A stretch of 59,499 nt of DNA, taken from assembly GCF_004799755.1 (NCBI RefSeq), contig NZ_SLUB01000025.1:1-59499 (forward strand), read 5' to 3'. This DNA comes from Bacillus timonensis (lineage in GTDB: Bacteria; Bacillota; Bacilli; Bacillales; Bacillaceae_L). Shown here one piece after another: positions 36,359 to 44,167 of this stretch. A program made the position numbers and the translations under genes. Positions within the stretch are counted from its first letter, which is position 1. Each line of letters starts with the position of its first letter. The notes under the pieces were generated by a model that saw only the letters and a list, made by a program, of their open reading frames with translations, made no database searches and was not told the DNA's origin.

Positions 36359-36805
36359 TTAGGAATAAAGATTTCGCTTTTCTCTCTTGTTTTCCTCATC
36401 TAAGAATTCAATAAAGTAGTGAAGAGCAAGCTTCGGTTGGTTTTGAAGACGCGTAATATAGTCTTGCTGACGTCCTGTTGTTACTACATCACTCTTTTTA
36501 ATTCTTTCAATCATATATTTAGAAGAAATGGCTTCTATTTCCTTCTTCTTCATTTTTGCTTCCTTTGCTAGGGCGAATCCAATTGCACCAATAATGGCAT
36601 AAATAAGAAGTGACGGTATAGCTTCATTGCTAAACGGCATGAAAAATAGTAAAAACACTAAATTAATAAGTGAAATCATGATTAATGGAAACGACCAAAA
36701 CATATATTTAGATGTTTTCATCATGATTGGAGCAACTTTTTTATGGAGCTGCTCAAGTTCCTTTGTGATAAATACTGGCAAATTCTTCGTAGTAATGATA
36801 TTCAT
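36359..36805 (-). CDS. YybP/YwnF-like DUF5392 membrane protein
   Basis: 148 residues, the length of Bacillus subtilis YybP. Two membrane helices lie at about residues 34-55 and 63-80 (FWSFPLIMISLINLVFLLFF; IYAIIGAIGFALA). The rest is charged and cytoplasmic. A yybP-ykoY manganese riboswitch followed by two terminator-like hairpins precedes it, which supports the YybP assignment and a role in manganese homeostasis. Molecular function unknown. Start: ATG with AAGGGGAG upstream. Confidence 0.72.
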   Translation of the reverse strand: MNIITTKNLPVFITKELEQLHKKVAPIMMKTSKYMFWSFPLIMISLINLVFLLFFMPFSNEAIPSLLIYAIIGAIGFALAKEAKMKKKEIEAISSKYMIERIKKSDVVTTGRQQDYITRLQNQPKLALHYFIEFLDEENKREKRNLYS

Positions 36806-36839
36806 TTATAAACTCCCCTTCCGTTTTGATGGATGAGAA

Positions 36840-36870
36840 AAGGCCTATATCACGTTTGATATAGGCCTTA
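36840..36870 (-). terminator. Second hairpin/terminator before the YybP-like gene
   Basis: AAGGCCTATATCA / TGATATAGGCCTT perfect 13-bp stem followed on the minus strand by TTTTC. It lies between the riboswitch terminator and the gene's ribosome binding site. Confidence 0.7.
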
Positions 36871-36874
36871 AAAA

Positions 36875-37010
36875 AGCGAAAAAGACCTATACCATTGTTA
36901 TTGGTAAGGTCTTGCTAACAACGTTATAGTTGCCAACAAAGCCGAGAGATTGCATCTCTGTATTGACGACTTTGCTGTTAAAGCTACTCCCCTTAGAGTA
37001 TCCAGTTAAT
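36875..37010 (-). ncRNA. yybP-ykoY manganese riboswitch with expression platform
   Basis: The minus-strand RNA has the motif AGGGGAGTAGC (36985-36996), then CAAAGTCGTCA, GCTTTGTTGGC, and the 3' signature CAAGACCTTACC near 36904-36915. These are landmarks of the yybP-ykoY aptamer, which senses Mn2+. The 3' GACC side can instead pair in an AGACCTTACCA / TGGTATAGGTCT hairpin followed by TTTTT, the likely OFF terminator. Mn2+ binding would free the gene downstream. Confidence 0.88.
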
Positions 37011-37143
37011 TATACATATATTTTAACATATGGGCATAAACCAAACAACCCATAGTCACCATTCTACTATAATCTTAAACATATATATGCCAGAATCGTT
37101 TCTAATTAATCATGTGATTTCATCTTACAAGGAAAAAATACCA

Positions 37144-37620
37144 TTATTTAATGATGTCTGCAATTTGTCCGTCTGTTGCAGCTGTTAAATCAGCCACTTT
37201 GAGTTCGACCTGCATTCCAATTTTCCCTGCGCTAACAATAATGCTGTCAAGGTTCGAAGCTTGTGTATCAATAAATGTATTATATGCCTTTTTCATACCG
37301 ATTGGGGAGCAACCACCTCTGATATAACCGGTGTGTTTTTGGATACCCTTTACGGGTACCATGTCAACCTTTTTAACATTAGCAACTTTTGCTGCTTTTT
37401 TTAGATCGAGCTCTTCTTCAACCGGAATGACAAACACAAAAATGTCTTTGTTGTTTCCTTGGGCAACCAATGTTTTGTAAACCATTTTTGTATCTAATCC
37501 TACTTTTTGTGCTACAGATACGCCATCAATTTTTCCATCATTACTTTCATATGTATGAATCTTGTATTCAATCTTTCTAGAATCCAAAATCCTCATGGCA
37601 TTTGTTTTACCCTTTGCCAA
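37144..37620 (-). CDS. ybaK: YbaK/EbsC family Cys-tRNA(Pro) deacylase
   Basis: 158 residues. The family hydrolyses mischarged Cys-tRNA(Pro) after prolyl-tRNA synthetase error. The conserved Lys is in MVYKTLVAQG, and the GGCSPIGMKK motif is present. No extra domains. It is followed by a VOC-family gene on the same strand upstream by 16 bases, so the two may form an operon. Start: ATG with GGAGG upstream. Confidence 0.92.
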   Translation of the reverse strand: MAKGKTNAMRILDSRKIEYKIHTYESNDGKIDGVSVAQKVGLDTKMVYKTLVAQGNNKDIFVFVIPVEEELDLKKAAKVANVKKVDMVPVKGIQKHTGYIRGGCSPIGMKKAYNTFIDTQASNLDSIIVSAGKIGMQVELKVADLTAATDGQIADIIK

Positions 37621-37636
37621 TTCCAGATTCCTCCTT

Positions 37637-38032
37637 TTATAGTTGTATACCTAAAATCGTTTTCATTCGATTTTCCTTATCTGATTGATTATGATATTCA
37701 AATAAGCCAACTTTATTTCCCCATGGATCTGAAAATGTGGTCCATTTAACAGGGACCTCTTCCCTTGAATAGATATAAAATGGCTCTATTTTTAAATCGT
37801 TGATTAACCTTTCGCGCTCTTTTTCAAGATTGTCTATCCCTAATCTTAATGGACCGGAACCGATTGAGGGAATTCCCTCAGCAATCTGAAGCCAACATCC
37901 AGGAATAAGTTCCCACTCTGTAAACCCATCATGAGGAATAAAATCAGGTTTTTTCTTTAGAAGTGTTTCGTACCACTCTTGCCCCTTAGTGATGTCACCC
38001 ACACGAAATTGAATGGTCATTTCATAAATCAA
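37637..38032 (-). CDS. Glyoxalase/VOC superfamily protein
   Basis: 131 residues, or 127 if the ATG at 38020 is used. The vicinal-oxygen-chelate fold is suggested by FRVGDITKGQEWYETLL at the start and FSDPWGNKVGLFEY at the end, which carries the conserved DPxGN metal-site region. It may be an isomerase, dioxygenase or resistance protein; substrate unknown. It precedes ybaK in the same direction. Confidence 0.8.
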   Translation of the reverse strand: MIYEMTIQFRVGDITKGQEWYETLLKKKPDFIPHDGFTEWELIPGCWLQIAEGIPSIGSGPLRLGIDNLEKERERLINDLKIEPFYIYSREEVPVKWTTFSDPWGNKVGLFEYHNQSDKENRMKTILGIQL

Positions 38033-38466
38033 CTAAAACCCCCCAATACTATTTTATCCATAAGTATTCTGTAATTAAGTGACAGATTCCTCTTTTTCAT
38101 AATGAAAAGCAGACAGTTAATTTTCTGTCTGCTCAAATTTGAGCTATTTTTCTGTAGGTAATGAGATCAGGTTATGCACCCGATCTAATAAAATAGTCGG
38201 ACAATTTTCGCTTATTTAGTAAATTGCATAGAAAATAGCTAAAATAGACAGAGCGATTCCGCCTAACGACTCAAAAACATGAAAATGGGGTAGTTTGATT
38301 TGCATAATCGGAAAACTTCCCTTAGTAATCACTGAAATGAGCTTAATTCTACTTTTAACCGAAATATCTCCGTTAATTTTAGTTTCGCTAGTCGATGGTT
38401 GCTCAATTAACTTGAACAAAGCAAGCAATTAATAAAGTGGATGTTTAATAAGGAATCGCATTAATA
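38033..38466. other. Non-coding region with hairpins
   Basis: About 430 AT-rich bases without a supported gene. A perfect 9-bp hairpin AGCAGACAG / CTGTCTGCT lies at 38107-38132 with T-rich flank on the minus strand. A 70-codon minus-strand frame at 38216-38428 begins with TTG and lacks a ribosome binding site; I do not accept it. Confidence 0.4.
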
Positions 38467-38500
38467 GAAAAAAGCAATGCCTTGGTGCATTGCTTTTATT
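38467..38500 (-). terminator. Terminator of the bstA-like pseudogene
   Basis: AAAGCAATGC / GCATTGCTTT perfect 10-bp stem, 7-base loop, followed by T-rich sequence on the minus strand. Confidence 0.8.
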
Positions 38501-38820
38501 TTTTCCAATTTTTATTTTTGGCTAAAGTCGTGATATGCGCCAGATGATGGTTTCCATGCCAAGCACAAAAGCCTAAAAAGAACAGCTAACTTAAAACGAA
38601 TATATGAATTCATCGATGCATCTGCAATATGATGAACAACCTGGCGAAGTGTCCATCCTCCATTACGATAAGGTGTATCTAGCTGTTCATCTGTTAAATC
38701 TTTCACCGCATTCTTTAGTAAAGATGGTAAAGTCTCAATTTCCTTTATCCAGCCAGCTGCCAATTCTTCTTTCAAATCCCCGTCAAATCGGAATTCTCCA
38801 ATCGGATAACGTTCATCCAT
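38496..38820 (-). pseudogene. bstA/YfiT-like bacillithiol transferase remnant (internal deletion plus frameshift)
   Basis: The N-terminus ([14 protein letters not shown], then [32 protein letters not shown]) matches DinB-like bacillithiol transferases, including the first metal-site His residues. Intact proteins are about 170 residues. Here the frame then runs into nonsense and stops at 38512 after 102 residues. In another frame the true C-terminus is still readable ([17 protein letters not shown], stop at 38496), with the last metal histidines. About 60-70 middle residues are gone. The protein would be inactive. Confidence 0.85.
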
Positions 38821-38939
38821 TATATTTCCCTCCTAAAAATTTCGAATACTAAAATGCTTAGTACTATTTTAACAAATGTAAGGGAATTTTTCTGCTTCTT
38901 CGGGTTAATAAAAGAGCAGAATTAATGTGTTTTCTAAAT

Positions 38940-38975
38940 GTAAATAGGCGAATCATATAGGATTCGCCTATTTAC
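38940..38975 (-). terminator. Terminator of YjbQ gene
   Basis: AAATAGGCGAATC / GATTCGCCTATTT perfect 13-bp stem overlapping the stop codon region. Confidence 0.8.
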
Positions 38976-39367
38976 AAGACTTTCACATAGAATGTTCGAG
39001 TTCGAGGACCATCAAATTCGCAAAAATAGATTCCTTGCCACGTACCCAGGAGTAAACGCCCATTTGTGACAATAACATGTTGCGATGTCCCGACAGTACT
39101 TGCTTTCATATGAGCTGCGGTGTTTCCTTCCATATGACGATCAAGCTTATGATGCCAAGGATATATCTCATCAAAACGGCGAATCATGTCACGTTTTACA
39201 TCGGGGTCCGCATTTTCATTAATCGTTATCCCAGCTGTTGTATGAGGACAATAGACAATCACCGCACCCTCTCTTATTTCCTTTTCGTCAATAATAGCTT
39301 GAACTTTTTCTGTTACTTCAATCATTTGGTCACGTTCATTTGTTTGTATAGTGAGCTTGTGCAGCAT
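38972..39367 (-). CDS. YjbQ/UPF0047 family protein (secondary thiamine-phosphate synthase-like)
   Basis: 131 residues, full length. The hallmark [18 protein letters not shown] and the [15 protein letters not shown] and [15 protein letters not shown] segments are present. Members have weak thiamine-phosphate synthase activity and bind metal through conserved histidines; the physiological role is uncertain. It lies downstream of a Zn-ribbon gene and a TIGR01777 epimerase on the same strand, likely one transcript. Confidence 0.92.
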   Translation of the reverse strand: MLHKLTIQTNERDQMIEVTEKVQAIIDEKEIREGAVIVYCPHTTAGITINENADPDVKRDMIRRFDEIYPWHHKLDRHMEGNTAAHMKASTVGTSQHVIVTNGRLLLGTWQGIYFCEFDGPRTRTFYVKVL

Positions 39368-39392
39368 GCATTATGTCTCCCCCTTCATCCCA

Positions 39393-39596
39393 TTATCCAA
39401 AGAATAAATCAAGGATATTTGATGCGGTTGAAGAATTTTTGTTGTAGAACTCGGAGTATCCGCAATTCTTACAATACACCACAGTAAAACGATTGTTTTG
39501 AATATCTAACATTTTAGTAAGTCCAGAACCAGTCATCGATACATCTTTCGTACCAGCATTTGTGCTTCCGCATTTAACGCAGCCTTTACCTTCCAC
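39393..39596 (-). CDS. Small zinc-ribbon protein, probable nucleic-acid binder
   Basis: 67 residues from the GTG at 39596, which has GGAGGGG upstream; the longer frame would overlap the previous gene. Two zinc knuckles, CVKCGS and YCKNCGYSEFY, flank a MTGSGLTKMLDIQ stretch. This matches the COG3478-type Zn-ribbon family. Function unknown. It lies between TIGR01777 and YjbQ genes. Confidence 0.82.
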   Translation of the reverse strand: MEGKGCVKCGSTNAGTKDVSMTGSGLTKMLDIQNNRFTVVYCKNCGYSEFYNKNSSTASNILDLFFG

Positions 39597-39655
39597 AAAA
39601 TCCCCTCCAATTTTAGTAGTAACACTATTATTTACGGATTTATAGGAAATTAGTT

Positions 39656-40549
39656 TCATTTATTTTTTGTTATCTGTGTAAGTGCGTGCTCGATTGTTGG
39701 ATAGGAAAAAATATATCCTTCCTTATTCAGTCTTTCTGGAATAACCCATCTGCTCTTTAAAATTAATTCCGTTTCCGTTCTAATAAAAATGGCACCAAGT
39801 TCTAGAAGCCATGCTGGGGAAGGTAATCCGAATTTTCGTTTATATGCGTCTCGGAGACTATTCATTAATTCGCGATTTGTAATCGGATTCGGAGTTGAAC
39901 AATTAAAGACTCCAGTTAGATGGGGATGATCACGTATATAAAGTACAATATTGAACAAATCTTCAATATGAATCCAACTGAATTTTTGACTACCAGGTCC
40001 CTGGATTCCACCTAGACCAAAACGAACTAGGTTTTTATATGGAATCATTACACCCCCAGCGGCTCCAAGTACAATCGAGATTCTTAGCGCAACCTGCCTC
40101 GTTCTTTGGAATTGAAACGAAAAAAAGGCCTCCTCCCATCTTTTTGCAACTTCCACTGAAAAACCAGTACCAATTTCCCCTGATTCTTCTGTCATCGGTC
40201 TATCTTCAGCATGTCGATAGATCGTTGCTGTGCTGGAATTAATCCATAATTTTGGAGGACTTTTGCATTCTTCGAGGGCATTACCTAATATATTCGTAGT
40301 CTCCGTGCGAGAGTGGAGAATTTCTTGTTTGTTTTTTTCGTTATATCTGCAATTGACAGATTTCCCTGCAAGATTGATAAGTATCTCGGAGTCTTCGAGT
40401 GCTTGTATAATTCCTTCCCTATCATCCCAAGTAATGTTAGGTGCATCTCTTGATATCACTTTTACCACATAGCCTAGTTCAGTAAACCTTCTTGAAAAAT
40501 AGGATCCCACAAAACCAGTACCACCTGCAAGGACGACCTTTTTCTTCAT
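39656..40549 (-). CDS. TIGR01777 family NAD-dependent epimerase-like protein
   Basis: 297 residues from the ATG at 40549, which has AAGGGG upstream. An extended-SDR Rossmann motif VVLAGGTGFVGSYFSRRF opens the protein, and INLAGKSVNCRYN, RISIVLGAAGG and a C-terminal DUF1731-like segment (RWVIPERLNKEGYIFSYPTIEHAL) follow. Bacillus subtilis YfhF is a likely relative. The substrate of this family is not established. First gene of a probable three-gene operon. Confidence 0.9.
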   Translation of the reverse strand: MKKKVVLAGGTGFVGSYFSRRFTELGYVVKVISRDAPNITWDDREGIIQALEDSEILINLAGKSVNCRYNEKNKQEILHSRTETTNILGNALEECKSPPKLWINSSTATIYRHAEDRPMTEESGEIGTGFSVEVAKRWEEAFFSFQFQRTRQVALRISIVLGAAGGVMIPYKNLVRFGLGGIQGPGSQKFSWIHIEDLFNIVLYIRDHPHLTGVFNCSTPNPITNRELMNSLRDAYKRKFGLPSPAWLLELGAIFIRTETELILKSRWVIPERLNKEGYIFSYPTIEHALTQITKNK

Positions 40550-40654
40550 CGTTTCCATCCCCTTTTATCATTCTTTTACTAGTTTACCATTAACTGGTGG
40601 AACTTGTGAAATACGAGTATAATAGAGTTGAAACTATAAGAAAGGTTGTGGCAT

Positions 40655-41560
40655 ATGATTTACAAAGAACGAACCGAATCGATTAACATCAAAATAATGA
40701 AATCCCAAGATGCTCGAATGGATTTGAACAAAACAGAAAGACAGTATTTTTTAAATCAAATTAAGGGTTATGAAGGAGAACTGTTATTTGATTCTTTCAC
40801 AAAAAATCTTGTTTGTGATTGTCTGATTTTAAACGATTTATTGCTCCAATTTAATAACACTACATTTCAAATTGATTCCCTGTTGGTTACTGCCGAGGTA
40901 CTCTATTTATTTGAAGTAAAAAATTACGAGGGTGATTTTTATTATGAAGCAGACCGGCTTTACAAAAAGCCAAAAATAGAAAGAAACAACCCACTCATAC
41001 AACTCCATCGCAGCGAATCCTTACTTCGACAACTTCTCCAAAGTCTCGGTTTTACAATACCAATTGAGGCTTACGTAGTCTTTGTAAATCCGGGTTTTAC
41101 TCTATATCAAGCACCGTTACATAAACAAATTATCTTTCCAACACAAATAATCTCCTTTTTTCAAAATCTTAATAAGTCTAATGCAAAAATAAATAATAAA
41201 CATAAAGTGCTAGCGGAAAAATTAGTTTCAATGCACATGCAGGAGTCTCCGTATGGTCAGTTATTGGAATATACTTATGAGCAGTTACGAAAAGGGATTT
41301 GTTGTGTGGAGTGTAGGTCTTTGACGGTTGAGATTGTTGGAAGAAATTGTGTTTGTAGTCGCTGCGGACATGAGGAATTAGTTAATGATGCAGTACTACG
41401 AAGTACTGATGAATTGAAACTTTTGTTTCCAGAAAATAAGATTACAACGAATTTGGTTCTGGAATGGTGTTGTGTGGTGGAGTCGAAGAAGAGAATCCAA
41501 AGAATTCTAGATAAGAATTATCAGATTGTAAGAAATAATCGGTGGACTTATTATGAATAA
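40655..41560 (+). CDS. NERD-domain protein with C-terminal zinc-ribbon-like segment
   Basis: 301 residues from the ATG at 40655, with AAAGG upstream. The nuclease-related domain spans about residues 30-145: GYEGELLFDSF, then QIDSLLVTAEVLYLFEVKNYEGDF carrying the D...E.K catalytic-type pattern. A CVEC and CSRCG pair near residues 220-240 forms a probable zinc ribbon. NERD proteins are thought to be nucleases acting on DNA or RNA; this one has no other defence partner nearby. The repeat array follows. Confidence 0.85.
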   Translation: MIYKERTESINIKIMKSQDARMDLNKTERQYFLNQIKGYEGELLFDSFTKNLVCDCLILNDLLLQFNNTTFQIDSLLVTAEVLYLFEVKNYEGDFYYEADRLYKKPKIERNNPLIQLHRSESLLRQLLQSLGFTIPIEAYVVFVNPGFTLYQAPLHKQIIFPTQIISFFQNLNKSNAKINNKHKVLAEKLVSMHMQESPYGQLLEYTYEQLRKGICCVECRSLTVEIVGRNCVCSRCGHEELVNDAVLRSTDELKLLFPENKITTNLVLEWCCVVESKKRIQRILDKNYQIVRNNRWTYYE

Positions 41561-41573
41561 TAAGGATTGTATG

Positions 41574-41905
41574 CAAAAGAGTGTCTCGGAGACATTTTAA
41601 ATGAGGACTCACTCACTTTTGTCTCTGAGAACTCATGTCAGAGACATTTGGTCGGCGTTTTCGCAGCTGTTTGTCCTCGAGAGCTAGTCTCAGGGACATT
41701 TTAAACGCGGACTCACTCACTTTTGTCTCTGAGAACTCATGTCAGAGACATTTGGTCGAAGATTTAGCTGCTGTTTGTCCTCGAGAGCTAGTCTCAGAGA
41801 CATTTTAAACGCGGACTCACTCACTTTTGTCTCTGAGAACTCGTGTCAGAGACATTTGGTCGGCGAGTTAGCTGCTGTTTGTCCTCGAGAGCTAGTCTCA
41901 AGGAT
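41574..41905. repeat. Tandem array of six 52-bp units with inverted GAGACA motifs
   Basis: GAGACATTT-type unit starts occur at 41589, 41641, 41693, 41745, 41797 and 41849, with a degenerate seventh at 41901: every step is exactly 52 bases. Two unit types alternate, giving a 104-bp higher-order repeat. One unit type ends in a perfect 9-bp inverted repeat TGTCTCTGA / TCAGAGACA with a 9-base loop, and the other junction is the palindrome GTCTCAGAGAC. There is no coding potential. It fills the gap between the NERD gene and ribU. Confidence 0.9.
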
Positions 41906-41950
41906 ATTTCGAATTCAAAGATCTCATTTTTCTCTTTCAGTCCTGTTGTT

Positions 41951-41984
41951 AAAAACAAAACAAGCACCCGCCCCAGGGTGCTTG
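41951..41984 (-). terminator. ribU terminator
   Basis: CAAGCACCC / GGGTGCTTG perfect 9-bp stem, 6-base loop, then TTTTGTTTTT on the minus strand. Confidence 0.87.
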
Positions 41985-41998
41985 CTGTAACAAATCAT

Positions 41999-42571
41999 TT
42001 ATATCGACGCTTGTTTATTGATCCATGGATGGATTCGAGTATACAACAACATGAAGATTGTTGCTACAATTAATCCTTTTAATATGTTGAACGGAAGAAT
42101 TGCGTAAACCACCATTTTGAGTGTCTCTGGTGCTGACATGGCCGGGATATTCAAGAAAAAGTTGAATGCCGGAAGGAAAACATAGTAGTTAAGAACACTC
42201 ATGATGATTGCCATCATCGCGGTACCGCCAATTAATCCGATTGTTAAGCCTAATTTCGTTTTTAATAGTCTAAAAATATAGTAGGTTGTTAGAACGAATA
42301 TAATTCCTGCTACAAAGTTTGACATATGACCAACAGGTACGCCGGTTTCGCTTCCGGTGATGAAATAATCAATCATGTTTTTGAATAATTCAACCAGGAT
42401 TCCGGCCATCGGTCCAAAAATGAGTGCTGCAAGTAATGCTGGAACATCGCTAAAGTCGACGTTCAAAAAGCTTGGAAATGTTGGCAATGGAAAATTCAAA
42501 AACATTAGGATGTACGAAATCGTACTCAACATTGCAATTGCCACAAATTGACGTAAAGGTATTTTCTTCAT
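41999..42571 (-). CDS. ribU: Riboflavin ECF transporter S component
   Basis: 190 residues from the ATG at 42571 (GAGGAGAGG upstream). RibU is the membrane substrate-binding subunit that captures riboflavin and works with the shared EcfAA'T module encoded elsewhere. About six hydrophobic segments are seen, and the N-terminal FVAIAMLSTISYILMF and VDFSDVPALLAALIFGP stretches are typical of RibU. An FMN riboswitch upstream supports the riboflavin assignment strongly. Confidence 0.93.
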   Translation of the reverse strand: MKKIPLRQFVAIAMLSTISYILMFLNFPLPTFPSFLNVDFSDVPALLAALIFGPMAGILVELFKNMIDYFITGSETGVPVGHMSNFVAGIIFVLTTYYIFRLLKTKLGLTIGLIGGTAMMAIIMSVLNYYVFLPAFNFFLNIPAMSAPETLKMVVYAILPFNILKGLIVATIFMLLYTRIHPWINKQASI

Positions 42572-42642
42572 TTTTCTTTCCTCTCCTCTTTTGTCGATCC
42601 ACCTCAAAAGAAGAAAGATTCAGCATTTAAGCCATACCCAAA

Positions 42643-42672
42643 TAAAAACCCCCAAGAATAGCTTCTTGAGGG
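42643..42672 (-). terminator. FMN riboswitch terminator hairpin
   Basis: CCCTCAAGAA / TTCTTGGGGG stem followed by TTTTTAT on the minus strand, between the aptamer and ribU. It is probably the OFF state of the riboswitch. Confidence 0.83.
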
Positions 42673-42727
42673 AGTTAATGAAAAGGCATGCTTAATAAAC
42701 GTTCAATCATTGTAAAATTTTTGAACG

Positions 42728-42862
42728 CGCAGAACCTCCATCTTCTCCCATCCAGACTATACTGTCGGCTTTGGAATCGCACCAAATCCTGCCTTACGGC
42801 TCGCGGGCTTAGAGAATACTCTCATCACCGCCGGTCGGGATTTTCACCCAGCCCCGAAGATA
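42728..42862 (-). ncRNA. FMN riboswitch (RFN element)
   Basis: On the minus strand: CTTCGGGGC and GGGTGAAAATCCCGACCGGCGG at the 5' side, AGCCCGCGAGCC in the middle, then AGGATTTGGTG, and TCTGGATGGGAGAAGATGG at the 3' end. These are the conserved RFN boxes. FMN binding should terminate transcription before ribU. Confidence 0.96.
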
Positions 42863-42983
42863 GATCAATATTTAGTTTCACTTTATTTTAGCAAGTATAT
42901 CGGATAATGTGAAGCAATTTGCTTCAAATAGCCCAATTTAGTCACAATGAACCCCAGATTGCCAGAAAAAAGTCCGAAATAAC

Positions 42984-43985
42984 TTACTTTCCGTCGACAA
43001 CTTCTTTTAAAATCTCATATGATCGCTTTTGTTTGTCAGGATCATAGATGTAAGAAACAGCCATAAGCTCATCGACATTATATTTTTCTTGGAAACTTGT
43101 CAATTGCTTGCGAATCGATTCTTTGCTGCCTAATAATGTGACACTAGACATGGATTTTGCCATTTCTTTTTCAGGTGCATTCCATAGTTCATCCATGTTG
43201 TCAACTGGTGGTTGTAATGGGTTTTGTGAACCACGTACAACGTTTAAGAAAAATTGCTGCATGGTTGTGATTTCTCGTTTCGCCTCTTCATCCGTTTCTG
43301 TTGCAATTACATTTAGGCAAACCATCATGTATGGTGAGCTTAAATATTCGGATGGTTCAAATCGTTTGCGATAAATGGAAATCGCCTCTTCCATATATCT
43401 AGGTGCAAAATGGGATGCAAATACATACGGAAGTCCTAATTTTGCTGCTAAATAAGCAGAATCCGTTGAAGATCCAAGAATATAGATTGGTACATTTGTC
43501 TCTACTCCAGGATAAGCTTTTACATACCCTTGTTGTTCCATCGGACCAAAGTAGGTGAGTAAAGCATTTACATCATTAGGAAAGGTATAAACAGAATCAT
43601 TATTTGAACGTCTTAAAGCACTTGCTGTCATCATATCGGTACCCGGTGCTCTTCCTAGACCTAAATCAAGACGGTTTGGATAAATGGTCGCCATTGTTCC
43701 GAATTGTTCAGCCACAACTAGTGGTGAATGGTTTGGAAGCATAATCCCACCGGAACCAACTCTGATTTTTTCTGTATACTCTAAAGTATGTTTGATTAAA
43801 ATGGATGTCGCAGAACTAACTAATGTTGGTGAATTGTGATGTTCAGCTATCCAATATCGTGTGTATCCCATTTTTTCTGTTGTTTGAGCTAAGTCAACCA
43901 TCGCATCAATGGCGTCTTTTTGATTCTGTCCCTTACGAATAGGAGCAAGGTTTAGAACGGAGACGGGTATATTTATATTTGTCAT
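42984..43985 (-). CDS. LLM-class flavin-dependent oxidoreductase (second copy)
   Basis: 333 residues. A luciferase-like flavoenzyme with the same core motifs as the one at 23777-24784 ([32 protein letters not shown]). The two proteins are clearly paralogous but diverged, and not in similar contexts. The substrate is not known. Start: ATG with AGAGAGG upstream. Monocistronic. Confidence 0.9.
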   Translation of the reverse strand: MTNINIPVSVLNLAPIRKGQNQKDAIDAMVDLAQTTEKMGYTRYWIAEHHNSPTLVSSATSILIKHTLEYTEKIRVGSGGIMLPNHSPLVVAEQFGTMATIYPNRLDLGLGRAPGTDMMTASALRRSNNDSVYTFPNDVNALLTYFGPMEQQGYVKAYPGVETNVPIYILGSSTDSAYLAAKLGLPYVFASHFAPRYMEEAISIYRKRFEPSEYLSSPYMMVCLNVIATETDEEAKREITTMQQFFLNVVRGSQNPLQPPVDNMDELWNAPEKEMAKSMSSVTLLGSKESIRKQLTSFQEKYNVDELMAVSYIYDPDKQKRSYEILKEVVDGK

Positions 43986-44167
43986 GTGTATGACCTCTCT
44001 TCCATTTTATTTCATTACTATCTTATCAATTGTAAGTAAAGAAACAAACAATGTTGCTCGACTGAAGTTCGAGAAAAAAATTCAGACTATTAGACCAAGA
44101 GGTTTTGTTTTAATTGTGATATAATTTCGAAAACTATATTTATTTACATCATGAAAGGGGTTACTTT

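Noticed and set aside
38216-38428. 70-residue minus-strand ORF
   Set aside because: TTG start without a ribosome binding site and no family resemblance.
41574-41905. CRISPR array or coding repeat
   Set aside because: All of each unit is conserved, so there are no spacers; frames in the array are shadows without ribosome binding sites.
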